Positions 26,701 through 37,350 of a DNA stretch of 64,000 bases are shown here, one piece after another; within the stretch, counting starts at the first letter, position 1; every line of letters begins with the position of its first letter. Source of the stretch: Pegea sp. RAD2-039 (Eukaryota > Chordata > Thaliacea > Salpida > Salpidae); NCBI GenBank assembly GCA_034620365.1, contig JAQGEQ010000016.1, forward strand, positions 1 through 64,000, given 5' to 3'. The notes below the pieces were generated by a model, which had not been told where the DNA came from, searched no databases, and worked only from the letters and a program-made list of their open reading frames with translations. The translations under genes and the position numbers were made by a program.

Positions 26701-27130
26701 ATCTTGGGTGCAAGCGATGTTTTGTAAATTACGCAATCACTAATCACTTCTTACAAATTTGTGGAGCTCTTTCTCGCCTCAGAGTCATGTTAAAGAGTAA
26801 CGATAAGGGTAATGATTACATAAAATATTTAAATTTTCTTCTTAACAACCATTTGTTCTCTAATTATCAACTTTAATTCCCTTCTTAAAGATTCTCAAGT
26901 AATCAGCTGTTATTCTGTCTCCACTAGTGGCCAAATTCCTCAGTAAATACCTTAACAGCTAATCTCATCTATACAGATATTCACAAGGACTCAGCTTCAC
27001 CTCCTATATTATACTCTTGGATAGTTTAACTCTAACTCCAGTCTTATCTCCTGAATAAAACATTTCCTTAAATATAGATAACAACAAATCTAACTGATAA
27101 AACTTTTCCAAGTTTTCTTGAGGTTTTCAC
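26701..27130. other. Decayed DNA between two LINE fragments (block A)
   Basis: May include further endonuclease-side sequence of the CR1-like relic on the minus strand up to about 26,800. A plus-strand open stretch at 26,637-26,876 lies antisense to it and is treated as a by-product. Nothing else is recognised. Confidence 0.45.
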
Positions 27131-27345
27131 TGGTATTTCGCATCTTTAATTTATATCAATGATATTAGACAAAGATAACGGAAATGAATGTTGAGTTTAT
27201 CTTCGTTCTCCTTCGAAAAAGTCCAAGTTTCGCTGGCGTACATTACTACTGCAGATAAAAGCAAGTATCTTTGGATTTTTCGGAAATAGAAGTGAATAAC
27301 CCCTTTGAAGCAGCACACCCTTTTCCTCATATGAACACCTTCTTT
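27131..27345 (-). mobile_element. LINE fragment, C-terminal region after reverse transcriptase (block A)
   Basis: The core at 27,189-27,276 on the minus strand reads ...LLLSAVVMYASETWTFSKENEDK, the YGxETWTLTKxxE pattern found just after the reverse transcriptase domain in RTE-like and related LINEs. It lies upstream (in minus-strand sense) of the endonuclease fragment at 26,390-26,700, the reverse of the order within one element, so the two fragments come from different insertions or a rearrangement. Broken; block B copy at 55,074-55,288. Confidence 0.6.
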
Positions 27346-29324
27346 ACAAGATCAAATCTTTGACAATAATTTAGGTTAATAAACTCTAAATTTAAATTGT
27401 CACACTATTAGTTAGTAATTCTGTAACACTTTAGTTACATTTTAAAAATATATTTCAACTAAAATAAAAAAGAAACTAATTTTAACTTTGATGAGATATA
27501 AAAATCTCAAGTGCTTCAATCAGAGTTATATCGATTAATTGCACAAGCCAACAACGAAAAGTTAAATGAATTTGGGCTTTCCCTAATACGTAATTAATTA
27601 AAAATTAAAAACTTATAAATTAAACATTTGTATCTGCAAATTGGCAACCGTTTGTCTAACTTTCACTAAATTTTTCAATTAAAATTGTATCTTTTAACTT
27701 AAAGTAACACTTTTAGCTGTTTCGACAAAAAACAAAGTTTTTGCATAAAACCAACTTTTTAGTTTAACGTATTTAAAAAGGTTCAGTGACTTATTTAGTT
27801 TAAAATGATAGGAAGAAAAGCTTCAGGAAGGAAAATTGAGGAGCTCTTAACATGGCTCGTAGCAACAAACTATTATCCTCAAAAATCAAAACTTGACAGA
27901 AATATTTAAATAGCAAAATTATTAAGCAATTTTTTGTAATGTTTTCTGAAGTACACTTAGTGATTGTTGCAAAATCTTTATGATAAAGCTGAGAAGCTGT
28001 AAATTAGTAATAATAGGGAAATTGCGACTTATTGAACATATATCTTCATCTAACTTCAAACTCTAACTACCAAACTTACCAACTTTTAAAAGGTTTATGT
28101 TATTTGATACTCGGCTACATTTTATAGTTTTAAAGACTATACAGATACAATTAGTTCATTCTAATGATGCAGTTGTGCTATTAATTAACTATTAATAATA
28201 ATAATTATTATTTAATAATAATAGATGTTATTTGTGAGAAAGTGTGTCCTTATTATTGAAATAAGTAAATAAATACAGAATTACCAAAATAAATTATGAA
28301 GTTTTTTTTATTAAGAAGGGAACTGGTTGATTATGATGTCAAATCTGTTAATAAACTTTTTTTTTATGAACATTTATTATTTACTTTGCAACTTTGTAAA
28401 CTCGTCAATGAATCAATTATTAAAATGTATTTTGTAAACCAAAAGCAAAATGAGTTTGGTTGAAACATTTTTAATTTAATTTCTACAAAATGTATTACTG
28501 AATTGTAAAAAAACATTTTAGTTGTTAGGTTTAAAATAACTCCACTTAAGTCTGAAACTTTTATATATTTTTTAGTAAATTATTAGTAAATAGATCATAT
28601 TAAAACTTTATCTCTCTATAAAAATTGTTTAGATTGGATTACCTAAATAATAACATTAATGACCTGATAAAGCAGATTGTGTTAAATTTTTTGTATGGTT
28701 ATTGCCATCCTGTGTTTGGAAACAATGTCCACAATACAACAAGTGAAACAAAAAGAACGTTTTCATTTTATCTTCCTTTTCTTTGATCTTAGTTTTTATT
28801 CTTTTTCTTTTAGTTGCTTGCAGAGCCATTCTAATCGACCTGGTTTCAATTTGCTTGGTACATAGGTTAAATTGTTTCATAATACATTTATCTTTAAAAC
28901 CAATTCAAGGAAGGCCAATGTTACGTTTACGTTTTGATTAATCCAAACAAAAAAAGCGATTTGGAATTCATTTGTTTAAAGTTTGAGGAATGTGGCCGAA
29001 TAAACTGTGCTGGTTTAGCCTGTTGTGATGCTAGTTCGCCTCAATGATTCCTTTTTTGAAGTTTTCTGTTGTCACCTTATGCAAAAAACACGACAAAGAC
29101 CATGAAAAAAGTGCAGTTTACTTTTATCAGCTTTGAAAAATTGCATTAATTAATGATGTAACTCAGAGCAGAAAATTGCTTTCTAAAAGGCAGCCTTGGT
29201 TTTGATGTTCAAATGTAAATTGAAAATTGAAAATGTACTTTTATTTCCGTTTTAGTAGAAATAGATAAGATTATCTAAAGATTATCAACGTCACAGCTGT
29301 CGATGTTTAATTCCTTTAGAATAT
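27346..29324. other. AT-rich intergenic DNA upstream of NLK copy 1
   Basis: No confident gene. A 34-codon open stretch at 27,804-27,908 (MIGRKASGRKIEELLTWL...) is kept in block B with one residue change, but no family is recognised. A 74-codon minus-strand frame at 28,656-28,880 is broken by a stop in block B and is not called. A piece at 28,551-28,727 recurs at 42,750-42,923. Confidence 0.5.
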
Positions 29325-29980
29325 TGAGTTCTTGGCTAAACGCTTTTGCCAATTTTAATATATTTTTATTTATCTAAAATTCAATTTATAAAGTTGATTA
29401 AACTAGTATTCAAGTTTTCTAACTTTTGTAGCAACCTTTTGTTTTGATTAATTGAAAACATAAACTTGTTTTTGTAGCTACTTTTTAAAAACAAAGCTTT
29501 TCCAAAGGTTAAACTAAGTGATAAAATTAGAAAAGCATTTAAAAAATGATCAAAATTTTAATAATTTAATCATTTAAGGAAATTCAAAGTTGACAGTTAA
29601 CGATCTATTTGGTAAATCACCTTAAATACTAAAGCTACAGAAAAGTATTGATTATACAAAAATCTTTAATCGATGTTTTTGAAATATTAAGGCTAATAAG
29701 GAAAAAAATTTGAAATTACATACTCAGCTAGTGTTAAGAACCTTTATGGTCTTGTTTAGACAAACGTTTACTTTTATGTTGAACATTTAACACTTTTCAT
29801 AATCAACAAACTCAAATATTAGTTATAATTAATCAATTATAAAAGTCCTACTTGTAATTACATAAATGCAAAAAATCGTTTATTAGTTATTTTTGCGTAG
29901 AAATACAGATAAATTTCTTTTATGAAGGTTGCTTGAGTAATTTCATTTATTAAAAAAATTAATTGAGTTGCTGGTAATAA
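29325..29980. repeat. Left direct repeat flanking NLK copy 1
   Basis: This ~650-bp segment matches 33,345-33,620 and 33,840-34,160 on the other side of the kinase gene, in the same orientation at about 85-90% by eye. Its first 300 bp also belong to the 769-bp higher-order repeat at 34,150-37,079. Its start retains TTCTTGGCTAAACGC, which in the 769-bp units is the right edge of the E-box array. The equivalent in block B begins near 57,264. Confidence 0.8.
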
Positions 29981-30614
29981 GATAATATTTATTATTATTG
30001 GAAAAGTTCAGTTGAGACAGCAAGAAAAACACTAAGGATAGATTGGAAAATATTTTTCTTATTAGCCGAATTATTTTTGTAATTTAGAAAATGTAGTCTA
30101 TTCAGATAATAAATGAAAATATTTTTCATATAGTACTTTAAATAAATGTATTCAGAATAAAGCTGTTCAGTTGAAGCTGTGTAAATTGTAATGTCAAGCC
30201 AGTAGAAAAGAACTCTCAACAATTTTAATGCTTAGAAATGATTTTTTAGAAATTAATTTCCCTTGTTTTCATAGAAGTTTATGTTTTTGATAAATCTCTA
30301 AATTTTTTGTTAAAATAAAGTTTTAGCACTAAAAATTTTTAATTTTTAGAATAATCTACAGCATTTGCTTGAAGATTTACAAATATTTTGTGAAAGATGA
30401 TTTTTCATTTCAAACATTTAGTAAATTATTATATTTAGTTTTCCTTTACTTCAGACATATTCTCATGCTAGAAATTCCTTAAATTTTTTGGATATTTTGA
30501 TAGAACCACTTCTACAGCTTTTGGAATATTTTTATGTTATATCTGTCCTTCGTGCCAACAAATTGTTTATTCTTGTAAAGCATTTGATAGAAGAACCTCT
30601 TAATAAGCTTTAAA
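29981..30614. other. Immediate upstream region of NLK copy 1
   Basis: AT-rich, with no gene or recognisable core promoter. An in-frame stop at 30,588-30,590 lies before the first ATG used for the kinase, so any missing N-terminal coding sequence would have to come from an upstream exon, which was not found. Confidence 0.5.
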
Positions 30615-32848
30615 ATGGAGAAAATGATTGGTCGTGGTGCATTTGGTGTTGTTTGGTAAATTGTTTGTTTTTAATTTAAATATGGATTAAAGAGTTTTTA
30701 AAAAGACTTAATCGACGTTTATTAGATTTAAGAAAATATTTTAAATAATTGAAACTACTTACTTTGAAACTTTCAAACTTCTCAGTAAACATTTTTTTCT
30801 AAAAATTTATTTTATTGTTTCTTAATTTTCTCTGAATTAATTCATTTTTAATGTAAATTTCTGAAATTATTTTTGGATTTTTTCAAAATTTTTACAAACT
30901 TTAAATATTTTTGAATTAGGAAAGTGAAGTACCCACTTTATCCCTATAAAATGGTCGCCATAAAAAGGGTGTCAGCAGCATTTGATTCATTGTCATCAGC
31001 TACAAACATTCTAAGAGAAATGAAAATATTAAATTTTAATAATCATGAAAATGTAAGTTAATCAGAAATTACATTTAATTTTTTTTTAAATTTAAACGAA
31101 TAATAAAATTGTTTTTGTTTTCAGCTTTTATCTCTTGTGAATATTATGATGTTTGAAAACAATCAAACACAGAGAATTGAATTGTAAAAATAAGTTATTA
31201 TTTATATTAATTGCAATAAATTTGATTAAATTTATAACAAATTTAAACACCCAAATTTAGACATAATCAAATGATCTTATTTTGCCACAACCTGTTCTTT
31301 CTTAATTTTAGTTTTTGTTACAACTTTTTAGTTAAATTCTCAAATCCGAATAAAGTTCTTTTCTACATTTATAATTTTTAATAAGTTTGTAAAGTTAATC
31401 AGATTAGATTTAGTTTTTTTATTTTCGTAAAAACAAATAATTTAAACTGTTTGCTTGTTTTGAAAATGTAAACATAAATAAGATTTTTCAATTATTTTTA
31501 ATTTCTTTCTTTTTTTTAGGTTTATAATTCTACCATTGATGCATCACGATCTACATGAAGCAATTCAAATTGGTTTTATCACTAAGAATAATATTAGGCT
31601 GTGTGTGTACCAAATCTTAAGAGGTTTAAAGTACTTACACAGCGCTGGTATTATTCATAGAGATTTGAAGCCACAAAATATTCTAATAGACAATACCTGT
31701 CTGTTAAAGATAGCGGACTTTGGTCTTTCAAAAAAAGTTTTGGCTTTTCATGAAAATATCAAAATGAATACCAAGGTTGGAACGCGAAATTACAAGTTCG
31801 ATATTCAAATTGTACTTTATGTTTTTCTCTAAACTTTTGTAATCTTAGGGCACCAGAATTATTATGTCACTATCAATTTTATGACACAAAAGTTGATATT
31901 TGGAGTCTTGGTTGTATTGTTGTAGAGATGTTGACTCAAAAATTACTTTTTAATCAAGCATCTGAATATGATCAGGTTTATAAATTTAATCTTTTTAATA
32001 TTTAATTAATTAAATTTTTGTTTTTAGATTACTGCAATGTTTAAGCTAGCAGAAAAGAAAAACAAAATTCAGCCTGTTACAATTTCCTACAATTTGTCTC
32101 AATTAAACAGCGTACAACAAAACTTGCGTTCGAAATCTGTCTCTAATGATGAAACTTCTCCAAAATCAAATTTTTCATATTTGAATGGAGTTCATATAGA
32201 TGATGTTACAGCTGAATTCCTATCATTGTTATTCGTCTGGGATCCAGTTAGCATTTTGTTTACTTTCTAAAAACTATTTAAGAAATTGTTTACTTCTAGT
32301 GCTTGAAATTTAAATGAAAGTACTAATTTGTTTTAAATACTAAAAAGTATAAAACTAAATAATAATGTCCAACCACAAGTATAAAAGTTTGTTTTATAAA
32401 AATCATTATTTGATTCAAAGAATTTAATTGTTTTCAGCAAACTTTTCTTGATGACAAGCTTCTCTTTTTAGACTTTTCGCTTATCAGCTGAAACAGCAAT
32501 ACGACATGGATTCATTAATGATGGAAGACTTCAATACCACAAACACTTGTGTGGTTGTTGTGATCAAAGACCAGAAGATCAGAACATCAGTTTTGATTTT
32601 GAACCAAATTCTGAAATCATTATTGATTTGGATGAAAAAAAGTTTAATTCAATCAATAAAATTCAAAGTAATTTTGTGATTTATTTGTTTTAATAATTTA
32701 AAGTAATTATTTATCAGGTGAAATTCAAAATATGGTGAATCAAAAAGTTGATGAAAATGGACTTGCAATAAAATTTAACCCATGTAGTGAAGCATTTAAG
32801 AGATTTCAAGCTATTGATAATATAAATGCATCTCTGTGTTTTGAGTAA
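30615..32848 (+). CDS. NLK: Nemo-like kinase (NLK/LIT-1 family), copy 1
   Basis: A Ser/Thr kinase of the MAPK-related NLK family, which in animals phosphorylates TCF/LEF and other factors to modulate Wnt and related signalling. Eight exons: 30,615-30,655; 30,920-31,052; 31,125-31,183; 31,520-31,795; 31,849-31,975; 32,028-32,246; 32,472-32,667; 32,718-32,848. All introns are GT-AG with phases that join; introns 4, 5 and 7 are 53, 52 and 50 bp. The product is 393 residues: glycine loop GRGAFGVVW (6-14), VAIK Lys29, helix-C Glu47, LRGLKYLHSAG (111-121), HRDLKPQN (124-131), DFG (144-146), YKAPE (169-173), DIWSLGC (186-192). The C-terminal GRLQYHKHLCGCC and FEPN...NPCSEAFKRF stretches are diagnostic of NLK. 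Oddities: the kinase domain starts at residue 5, whereas human NLK (527 residues) has a long N-terminal extension, so a 5' exon may be missing. The TQE activation motif aligns with Asn161-Thr162-Lys163. A second copy is at 58,549. Confidence 0.9.
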
Positions 32849-32896
32849 TCTGTTAAGTTATTTTCGTATTTTTTAAAAGTAAAGTTTGGTTTTCAA

Positions 32897-32906
32897 AATA
32901 AATAAA
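32897..32906 (+). terminator. Polyadenylation signals of NLK copy 1
   Basis: Two overlapping AATAAA hexamers (32,897-32,902 and 32,901-32,906) lie about 50 bp after the NLK stop codon, the expected place for mRNA 3' end formation. Both are conserved after copy 2. Confidence 0.65.
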
Positions 32907-33079
32907 AGCAGAAAATTGATGCAAGAAGATGAAGAAGAAAAAGAAGAAGAAATTACTTGTTCTGATCTTAAATGTTATTATTTCTTTCTAATAAGCTCGT
33001 CAATTGTTGATATCATTTTGTAAAATTGAATATATATAAGAAATAATGTTTTAATGAATAAAAATTGAGAATAAATTTT

Positions 33080-33640
33080 TGGTGTTTTTATTTCTTTATT
33101 AGTTACAATAAATACGAAAGAGGGTGTCTGAAGAGAGTACTTCCCGCTAACACACATCCTCACAAATAACATCTATTTAGTCAACAATATAGAAAGAAGA
33201 TGTAACACATGGCATTTCAGCAGTCTTTAAAGCATATAACAGTTAAAAATTACATAGAATGTTAATAATTTAAAAAATGGAAAACAATCATAGTTTAGAA
33301 ATGACAATGTTGGTAATATTATAACGGTTCAACTTCAAAGCTTTTGCCAATTTTAATATTTTTTTATTTATCTAAAATTCAATTTATAAAGTTGATTAAA
33401 CTAATTTTCAAGCTTTCTAACTTTTGTAAAAACCTTTTGTTTTGATTCATTAAAAACATAAACTTGTTTTTGTAGCTACTTTTTAAAAACAAAGCTTTTT
33501 CAAAGTTTAAACTAAGTGATATGACTAAAAAAGTATTTAAAAAATGATCAAAATTTAAATTATTTAATCATTTAAGGAAATTCAAAGTTGACATTTAACG
33601 ACTGATTTCGTAAATCATTTTTACTTAAAACAGTTTTTTT
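33080..33640. repeat. Array-less unit of the 769-bp repeat family, 3' of NLK copy 1
   Basis: Matches the 769-bp units at 34,772 onward in its left part (TTTATTTCTTTATTAGTTAC..., to GGTTCAACTTC at about 33,337) and right part (TTTGCCAATTTTAAT from about 33,344). The two parts are joined directly with no E-box array between them. It is either the pre-expansion form or a deletion. Block B equivalent: 61,017-61,560. Confidence 0.75.
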
Positions 33641-34160
33641 ATGCTACAAGTATAATTAGTTTATAAATTAAATTTATATCACAACTATCACTGATATTAA
33701 CTATTAAAGTTGATGTAGTCGTCACACTTGAATAAGCATAATATTTTTATCATCAGATTATTTGTAAGAAGTCAGCAAAGTTTAATTATAATTTTCAAAC
33801 TTTCAATTGAATTGATTAGAAATTGATTAAAGGTTCAAAGAACTAAATTTTTGATAATGTTTGAAAAACATACAAAAAAGTTTTATTGACGTTTTAGAAA
33901 TACTAAAACTAATGTGGAAAGAAATTTGAAAATACAACCTCAGCTAATGTTAAGAACCTTCATGGTTTTGTTTAGACAAATGTTTACTTGAACATTTAAC
34001 ACTTTTCATAATGAGCAAATTCAAATATTAGTTCCAATTAATCAATTATAAAAGTGCTACTTGTAATTACATAAATGCAAAAAAATGTTAATTAGTTATT
34101 TTTGCGTAGAAATGCAGATAAATTTCTTTTAAGAAGGTTGTTTGAGTAATTTCATTTATT
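33641..34160. repeat. Right part of the direct repeat flanking NLK copy 1
   Basis: From about 33,840 this matches 29,640-29,980 upstream of the kinase. The ~200 bp at 33,641-33,840 have no counterpart upstream and nothing is recognised in them. Confidence 0.7.
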
Positions 34161-34771
34161 TACCAAAGAGGGTACCTGAAGAGAGCATTTCTAGCTAACA
34201 CATACTCACAAATAGTATATATTATTGTTGGCAATATCAAAACGGTTCAACTTCTGTTTCAACAACACAAGTGATTATGACATGGCAATGTCTGATGACA
34301 GTTTTTTCAGGTACCAGTTGCACAAAATCAAAAATTAGTGGTTGTTGGTCACGTGGTTGTTGGTCACGGGGTCGTTAGTCAAGTTGATGTTAGTCACGTG
34401 GCTATTAGTCAAGTGGTCGTTGGTCACGTGGCTGTTGGTCACGTGGTCCTTTGTTTTTGGTTTAACGCCTTTGCCAATTTTAATATATTTTTATTTATCT
34501 AAAATTCAATTTATAAAGTTGATTAAACTAATTTTCAAGCTTTCTAACTTTTGTAAAAACCTTTTGTTTTGATTAATTGAAAACATAAACTTGTTTTTGT
34601 AGCTACTTTTTAAAAACAAAGCTTTTTCAAAGGTTAAACTAAGTGATATGATCAGAAAAGCGTTTAAGAAATGATCAAAATTTAAATAATTTAATCATTT
34701 AAGGAAATTCAAAGTTGACAGTTTACGATCTATTTGGTAAATCACCCTAAATACTAAGGCTACAGAAACTT
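34161..34771. repeat. 769-bp higher-order repeat family, short first unit (block A)
   Basis: Diverged unit with a short E-box array at 34,338-34,452 (about eight 15-bp units). Flanking sequence is colinear with the following three units. Confidence 0.8.
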
Positions 34772-35540
34772 ATTGGTGGTTTTATTTCTTTATTTGTTAC
34801 AATAAATACGAAGGAAGGTACCTGAAGAGAGCACCTCTCTCTAACACACATTCTCACAAATAACATCTTATATTGTTGGCAATATCAAAACGGTTCAACT
34901 TCTGTTTCAACAACACGAGTGATTCTGACATGGCAATGTCTGATGACAGCTTTTTCCAAGTACCAGTTGCGCAAAATCAAAAATTAGTGGTTGTTGGTCA
35001 CGGGGTCGTTGGTCACGTGGTCGCTGGTCACGTGGTTGTTGGTCACGTGATCGCTAGTCATGTAGTTGTTGGTCACGTGGCTGTTGGTCACGGGGTCGCT
35101 AGTTACGTGGTTGTTGGTCACGTGGTCGTTAGTCAAGTGGTTGTTGGTCACGTGGTCGTTGGTCACGTGGTCGTTAGTCAAGTTGATGTTGGTCAAGTGA
35201 TTGTTGGTCACGTGGTCCTTTGTTCTTGGCTTAACGCCTTTGCCAATTTTAATATATTTTTATTTATCTAAAATTCAATTTATAAAGTTGATTAAACTAA
35301 TTTTCAAGCTTTCTAACTTTTGTAAAAACCTTTTGTTTTGATTCAATAAAAACATAAACTTGTTTTTGTAGCTACATTTTAAAAACAAAGCTTTTTCAAA
35401 GGTTAAACTAAGTGATATGATTAGAAAAGCATTTAAAAAATGATCAAAATTTAAATAATTTAATCATTTAAGGAAATTCAAAGTTGACAGTTTACGATTT
35501 ATTTGGTAAATCACCCTAAATACTAAGGCTACAGAAACTT
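34772..35540. repeat. 769-bp higher-order repeat, unit 1
   Basis: Unit of 769 bp holding an E-box array of about 15 copies (34,986-35,220) plus an AT-rich ~530-bp remainder. The same 132-codon plus-strand frame appears in each unit, created by the 15-bp repeat; it is not called as a gene. The next unit is nearly identical, differing mainly around 34,840-34,870 of this one. Confidence 0.9.
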
Positions 35541-36309
35541 ATTGGTGGTTTTATTTCTTTATTTGTTACAATAAATACGAAGGAAGGTACCTGAAGAGAG
35601 CACCTCTCTCTAACACATATTCTCACAAATAGTATCTATTATTGTTGGCAATATCAAAACGGTTCAACTTCTGTTTCAACAACACGAGTGATTCTGACAT
35701 GGCAATGTCTGATGACAGCTTTTTCCAAGTACCAGTTGCGCAAAATCAAAAATTAGTGGTTGTTGGTCACGGGGTCGTTGGTCACGTGGTCGCTGGTCAC
35801 GTGGTTGTTGGTCACGTGATCGCTAGTCATGTAGTTGTTGGTCACGTGGCTGTTGGTCACGGGGTCGCTAGTTACGTGGTTGTTGGTCACGTGGTCGTTA
35901 GTCAAGTGGTTGTTGGTCACGTGGTCGTTGGTCACGTGGTCGTTAGTCAAGTTGATGTTGGTCAAGTGATTGTTGGTCACGTGGTCCTTTGTTCTTGGCT
36001 TAACGCCTTTGCCAATTTTAATATATTTTTATTTATCTAAAATTCAATTTATAAAGTTGATTAAACTAATTTTCAAGCTTTCTAACTTTTGTAAAAACCT
36101 TTTGTTTTGATTCAATAAAAACATAAACTTGTTTTTGTAGCTACATTTTAAAAACAAAGCTTTTTCAAAGGTTAAACTAAGTGATATGATTAGAAAAGCA
36201 TTTAAAAAATGATCAAAATTTAAATAATTTAATCATTTAAGGAAATTCAAAGTTGACAGTTTACGATTTATTTGGTAAATCACCCTAAATACTAAGGCTA
36301 CAGAAACTT
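35541..36309. repeat. 769-bp higher-order repeat, unit 2
   Basis: Nearly identical to unit 1; E-box array at 35,755-35,989. The near identity points to very recent unequal exchange or conversion. Confidence 0.9.
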
Positions 36310-37079
36310 ATTGGTGGTTTTATTTCTTTATTTGTTACAATAAATACGAAGGAAGGTACCTGAAGAGAGCACCTCTCTCTAACACATATTCTCACAAATA
36401 GTATCTATTATTGTTGGCAATATCAAAATGGTTCAACTTCTGTTTCAACAACACGAGTGATTCTGACATGGCAATGTCTGATGACAGCTTTTTCCAAGTA
36501 CCAGTTGCGCAAAATCAAAAATTAGTGGTTGTTGGTCACGTGGTTGTTGGTCACGGGGTCGCTGGTCACGTGGTCGTTGGTCACGTGATCGCTAGTCATG
36601 TAGTTGTTGGTCACGTGGCTGTTGGTCACGGGGTCGCTAGTTACGTGGTTGTTGGTCACGTGGTCGTTAGTCAAGTGGTTGTTGGTCACGTGGTCGTTGG
36701 TCACGTGGTCGTTAGTCAAGTTGATGTTGGTCAAGTGATTGTTGGTCACGTGGTCCTTTGTTCTTGGCTTAACGCCTTTGCCAATTTTAATATATTTTTA
36801 TTTATCTAAAATTCAATTTATAAAGTTGATTAAACTAATTTTCAAGCTTTCTTACTTTTGTAGCAACCTTTTGTTTTGATGCATTAAAAACATAAACTTG
36901 TTTTTGTAGCTACTTTTTAAAAACAAAGCTTTTTCTAAGGTTAAACTAAGTGATATGATTAAAAAAGCATTTAAAAAATGATAAAAACTTAAATAATTTA
37001 ATCATTTAAGGAAATTCAAAGTTGACAGTTTACGATCTATTTGGTAAATCACCCTAAATACTAAATCTACAGAAATTTA
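36310..37079. repeat. 769-bp higher-order repeat, unit 3
   Basis: Third unit, E-box array at 36,524-36,758 with a slightly different order of monomer variants; the AT-rich part carries scattered substitutions after about 36,850. Confidence 0.9.
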
Positions 37080-37350
37080 TTGGTGTTTTTATTTCTTTAT
37101 TTGTTACAATAAATACGATGGAAGGTACCTGAAGAGAGTACCTCTCTCTAACACATATTCTCACAAATAACATCTATTAAGTCAACAATATATCTTATAT
37201 ATTGTTATTATATATTATATATTGATTATCATCTGATAATGTTGGCAATATCAAAACGGTTCAACTTCTGTTTCAACAACACGAGGGGTTCTGACATGGT
37301 AATGTCTGATGGCAGGTTTTTCGAGTACCAACTGCGCAAAATCAAAAATT
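37080..37350. repeat. Left part of the fourth 769-bp unit with an added palindrome
   Basis: Same left part as the other units, with an extra ~55 bp of TATA-rich DNA. This contains a perfect 9-bp inverted repeat, AACAATATA at 37,184-37,192 and TATATTGTT at 37,198-37,206, with a 5-nt loop. Confidence 0.75.

Noticed and set aside
28656-28880. 74-codon lysine-rich minus-strand frame
   Set aside because: Interrupted by a stop in the block B copy and without any family signature.
34873-36809. Repeated 132-codon plus-strand and 75-codon minus-strand frames at 769-bp spacing
   Set aside because: They are the same satellite translated three times; the conserved spacing is the higher-order repeat.
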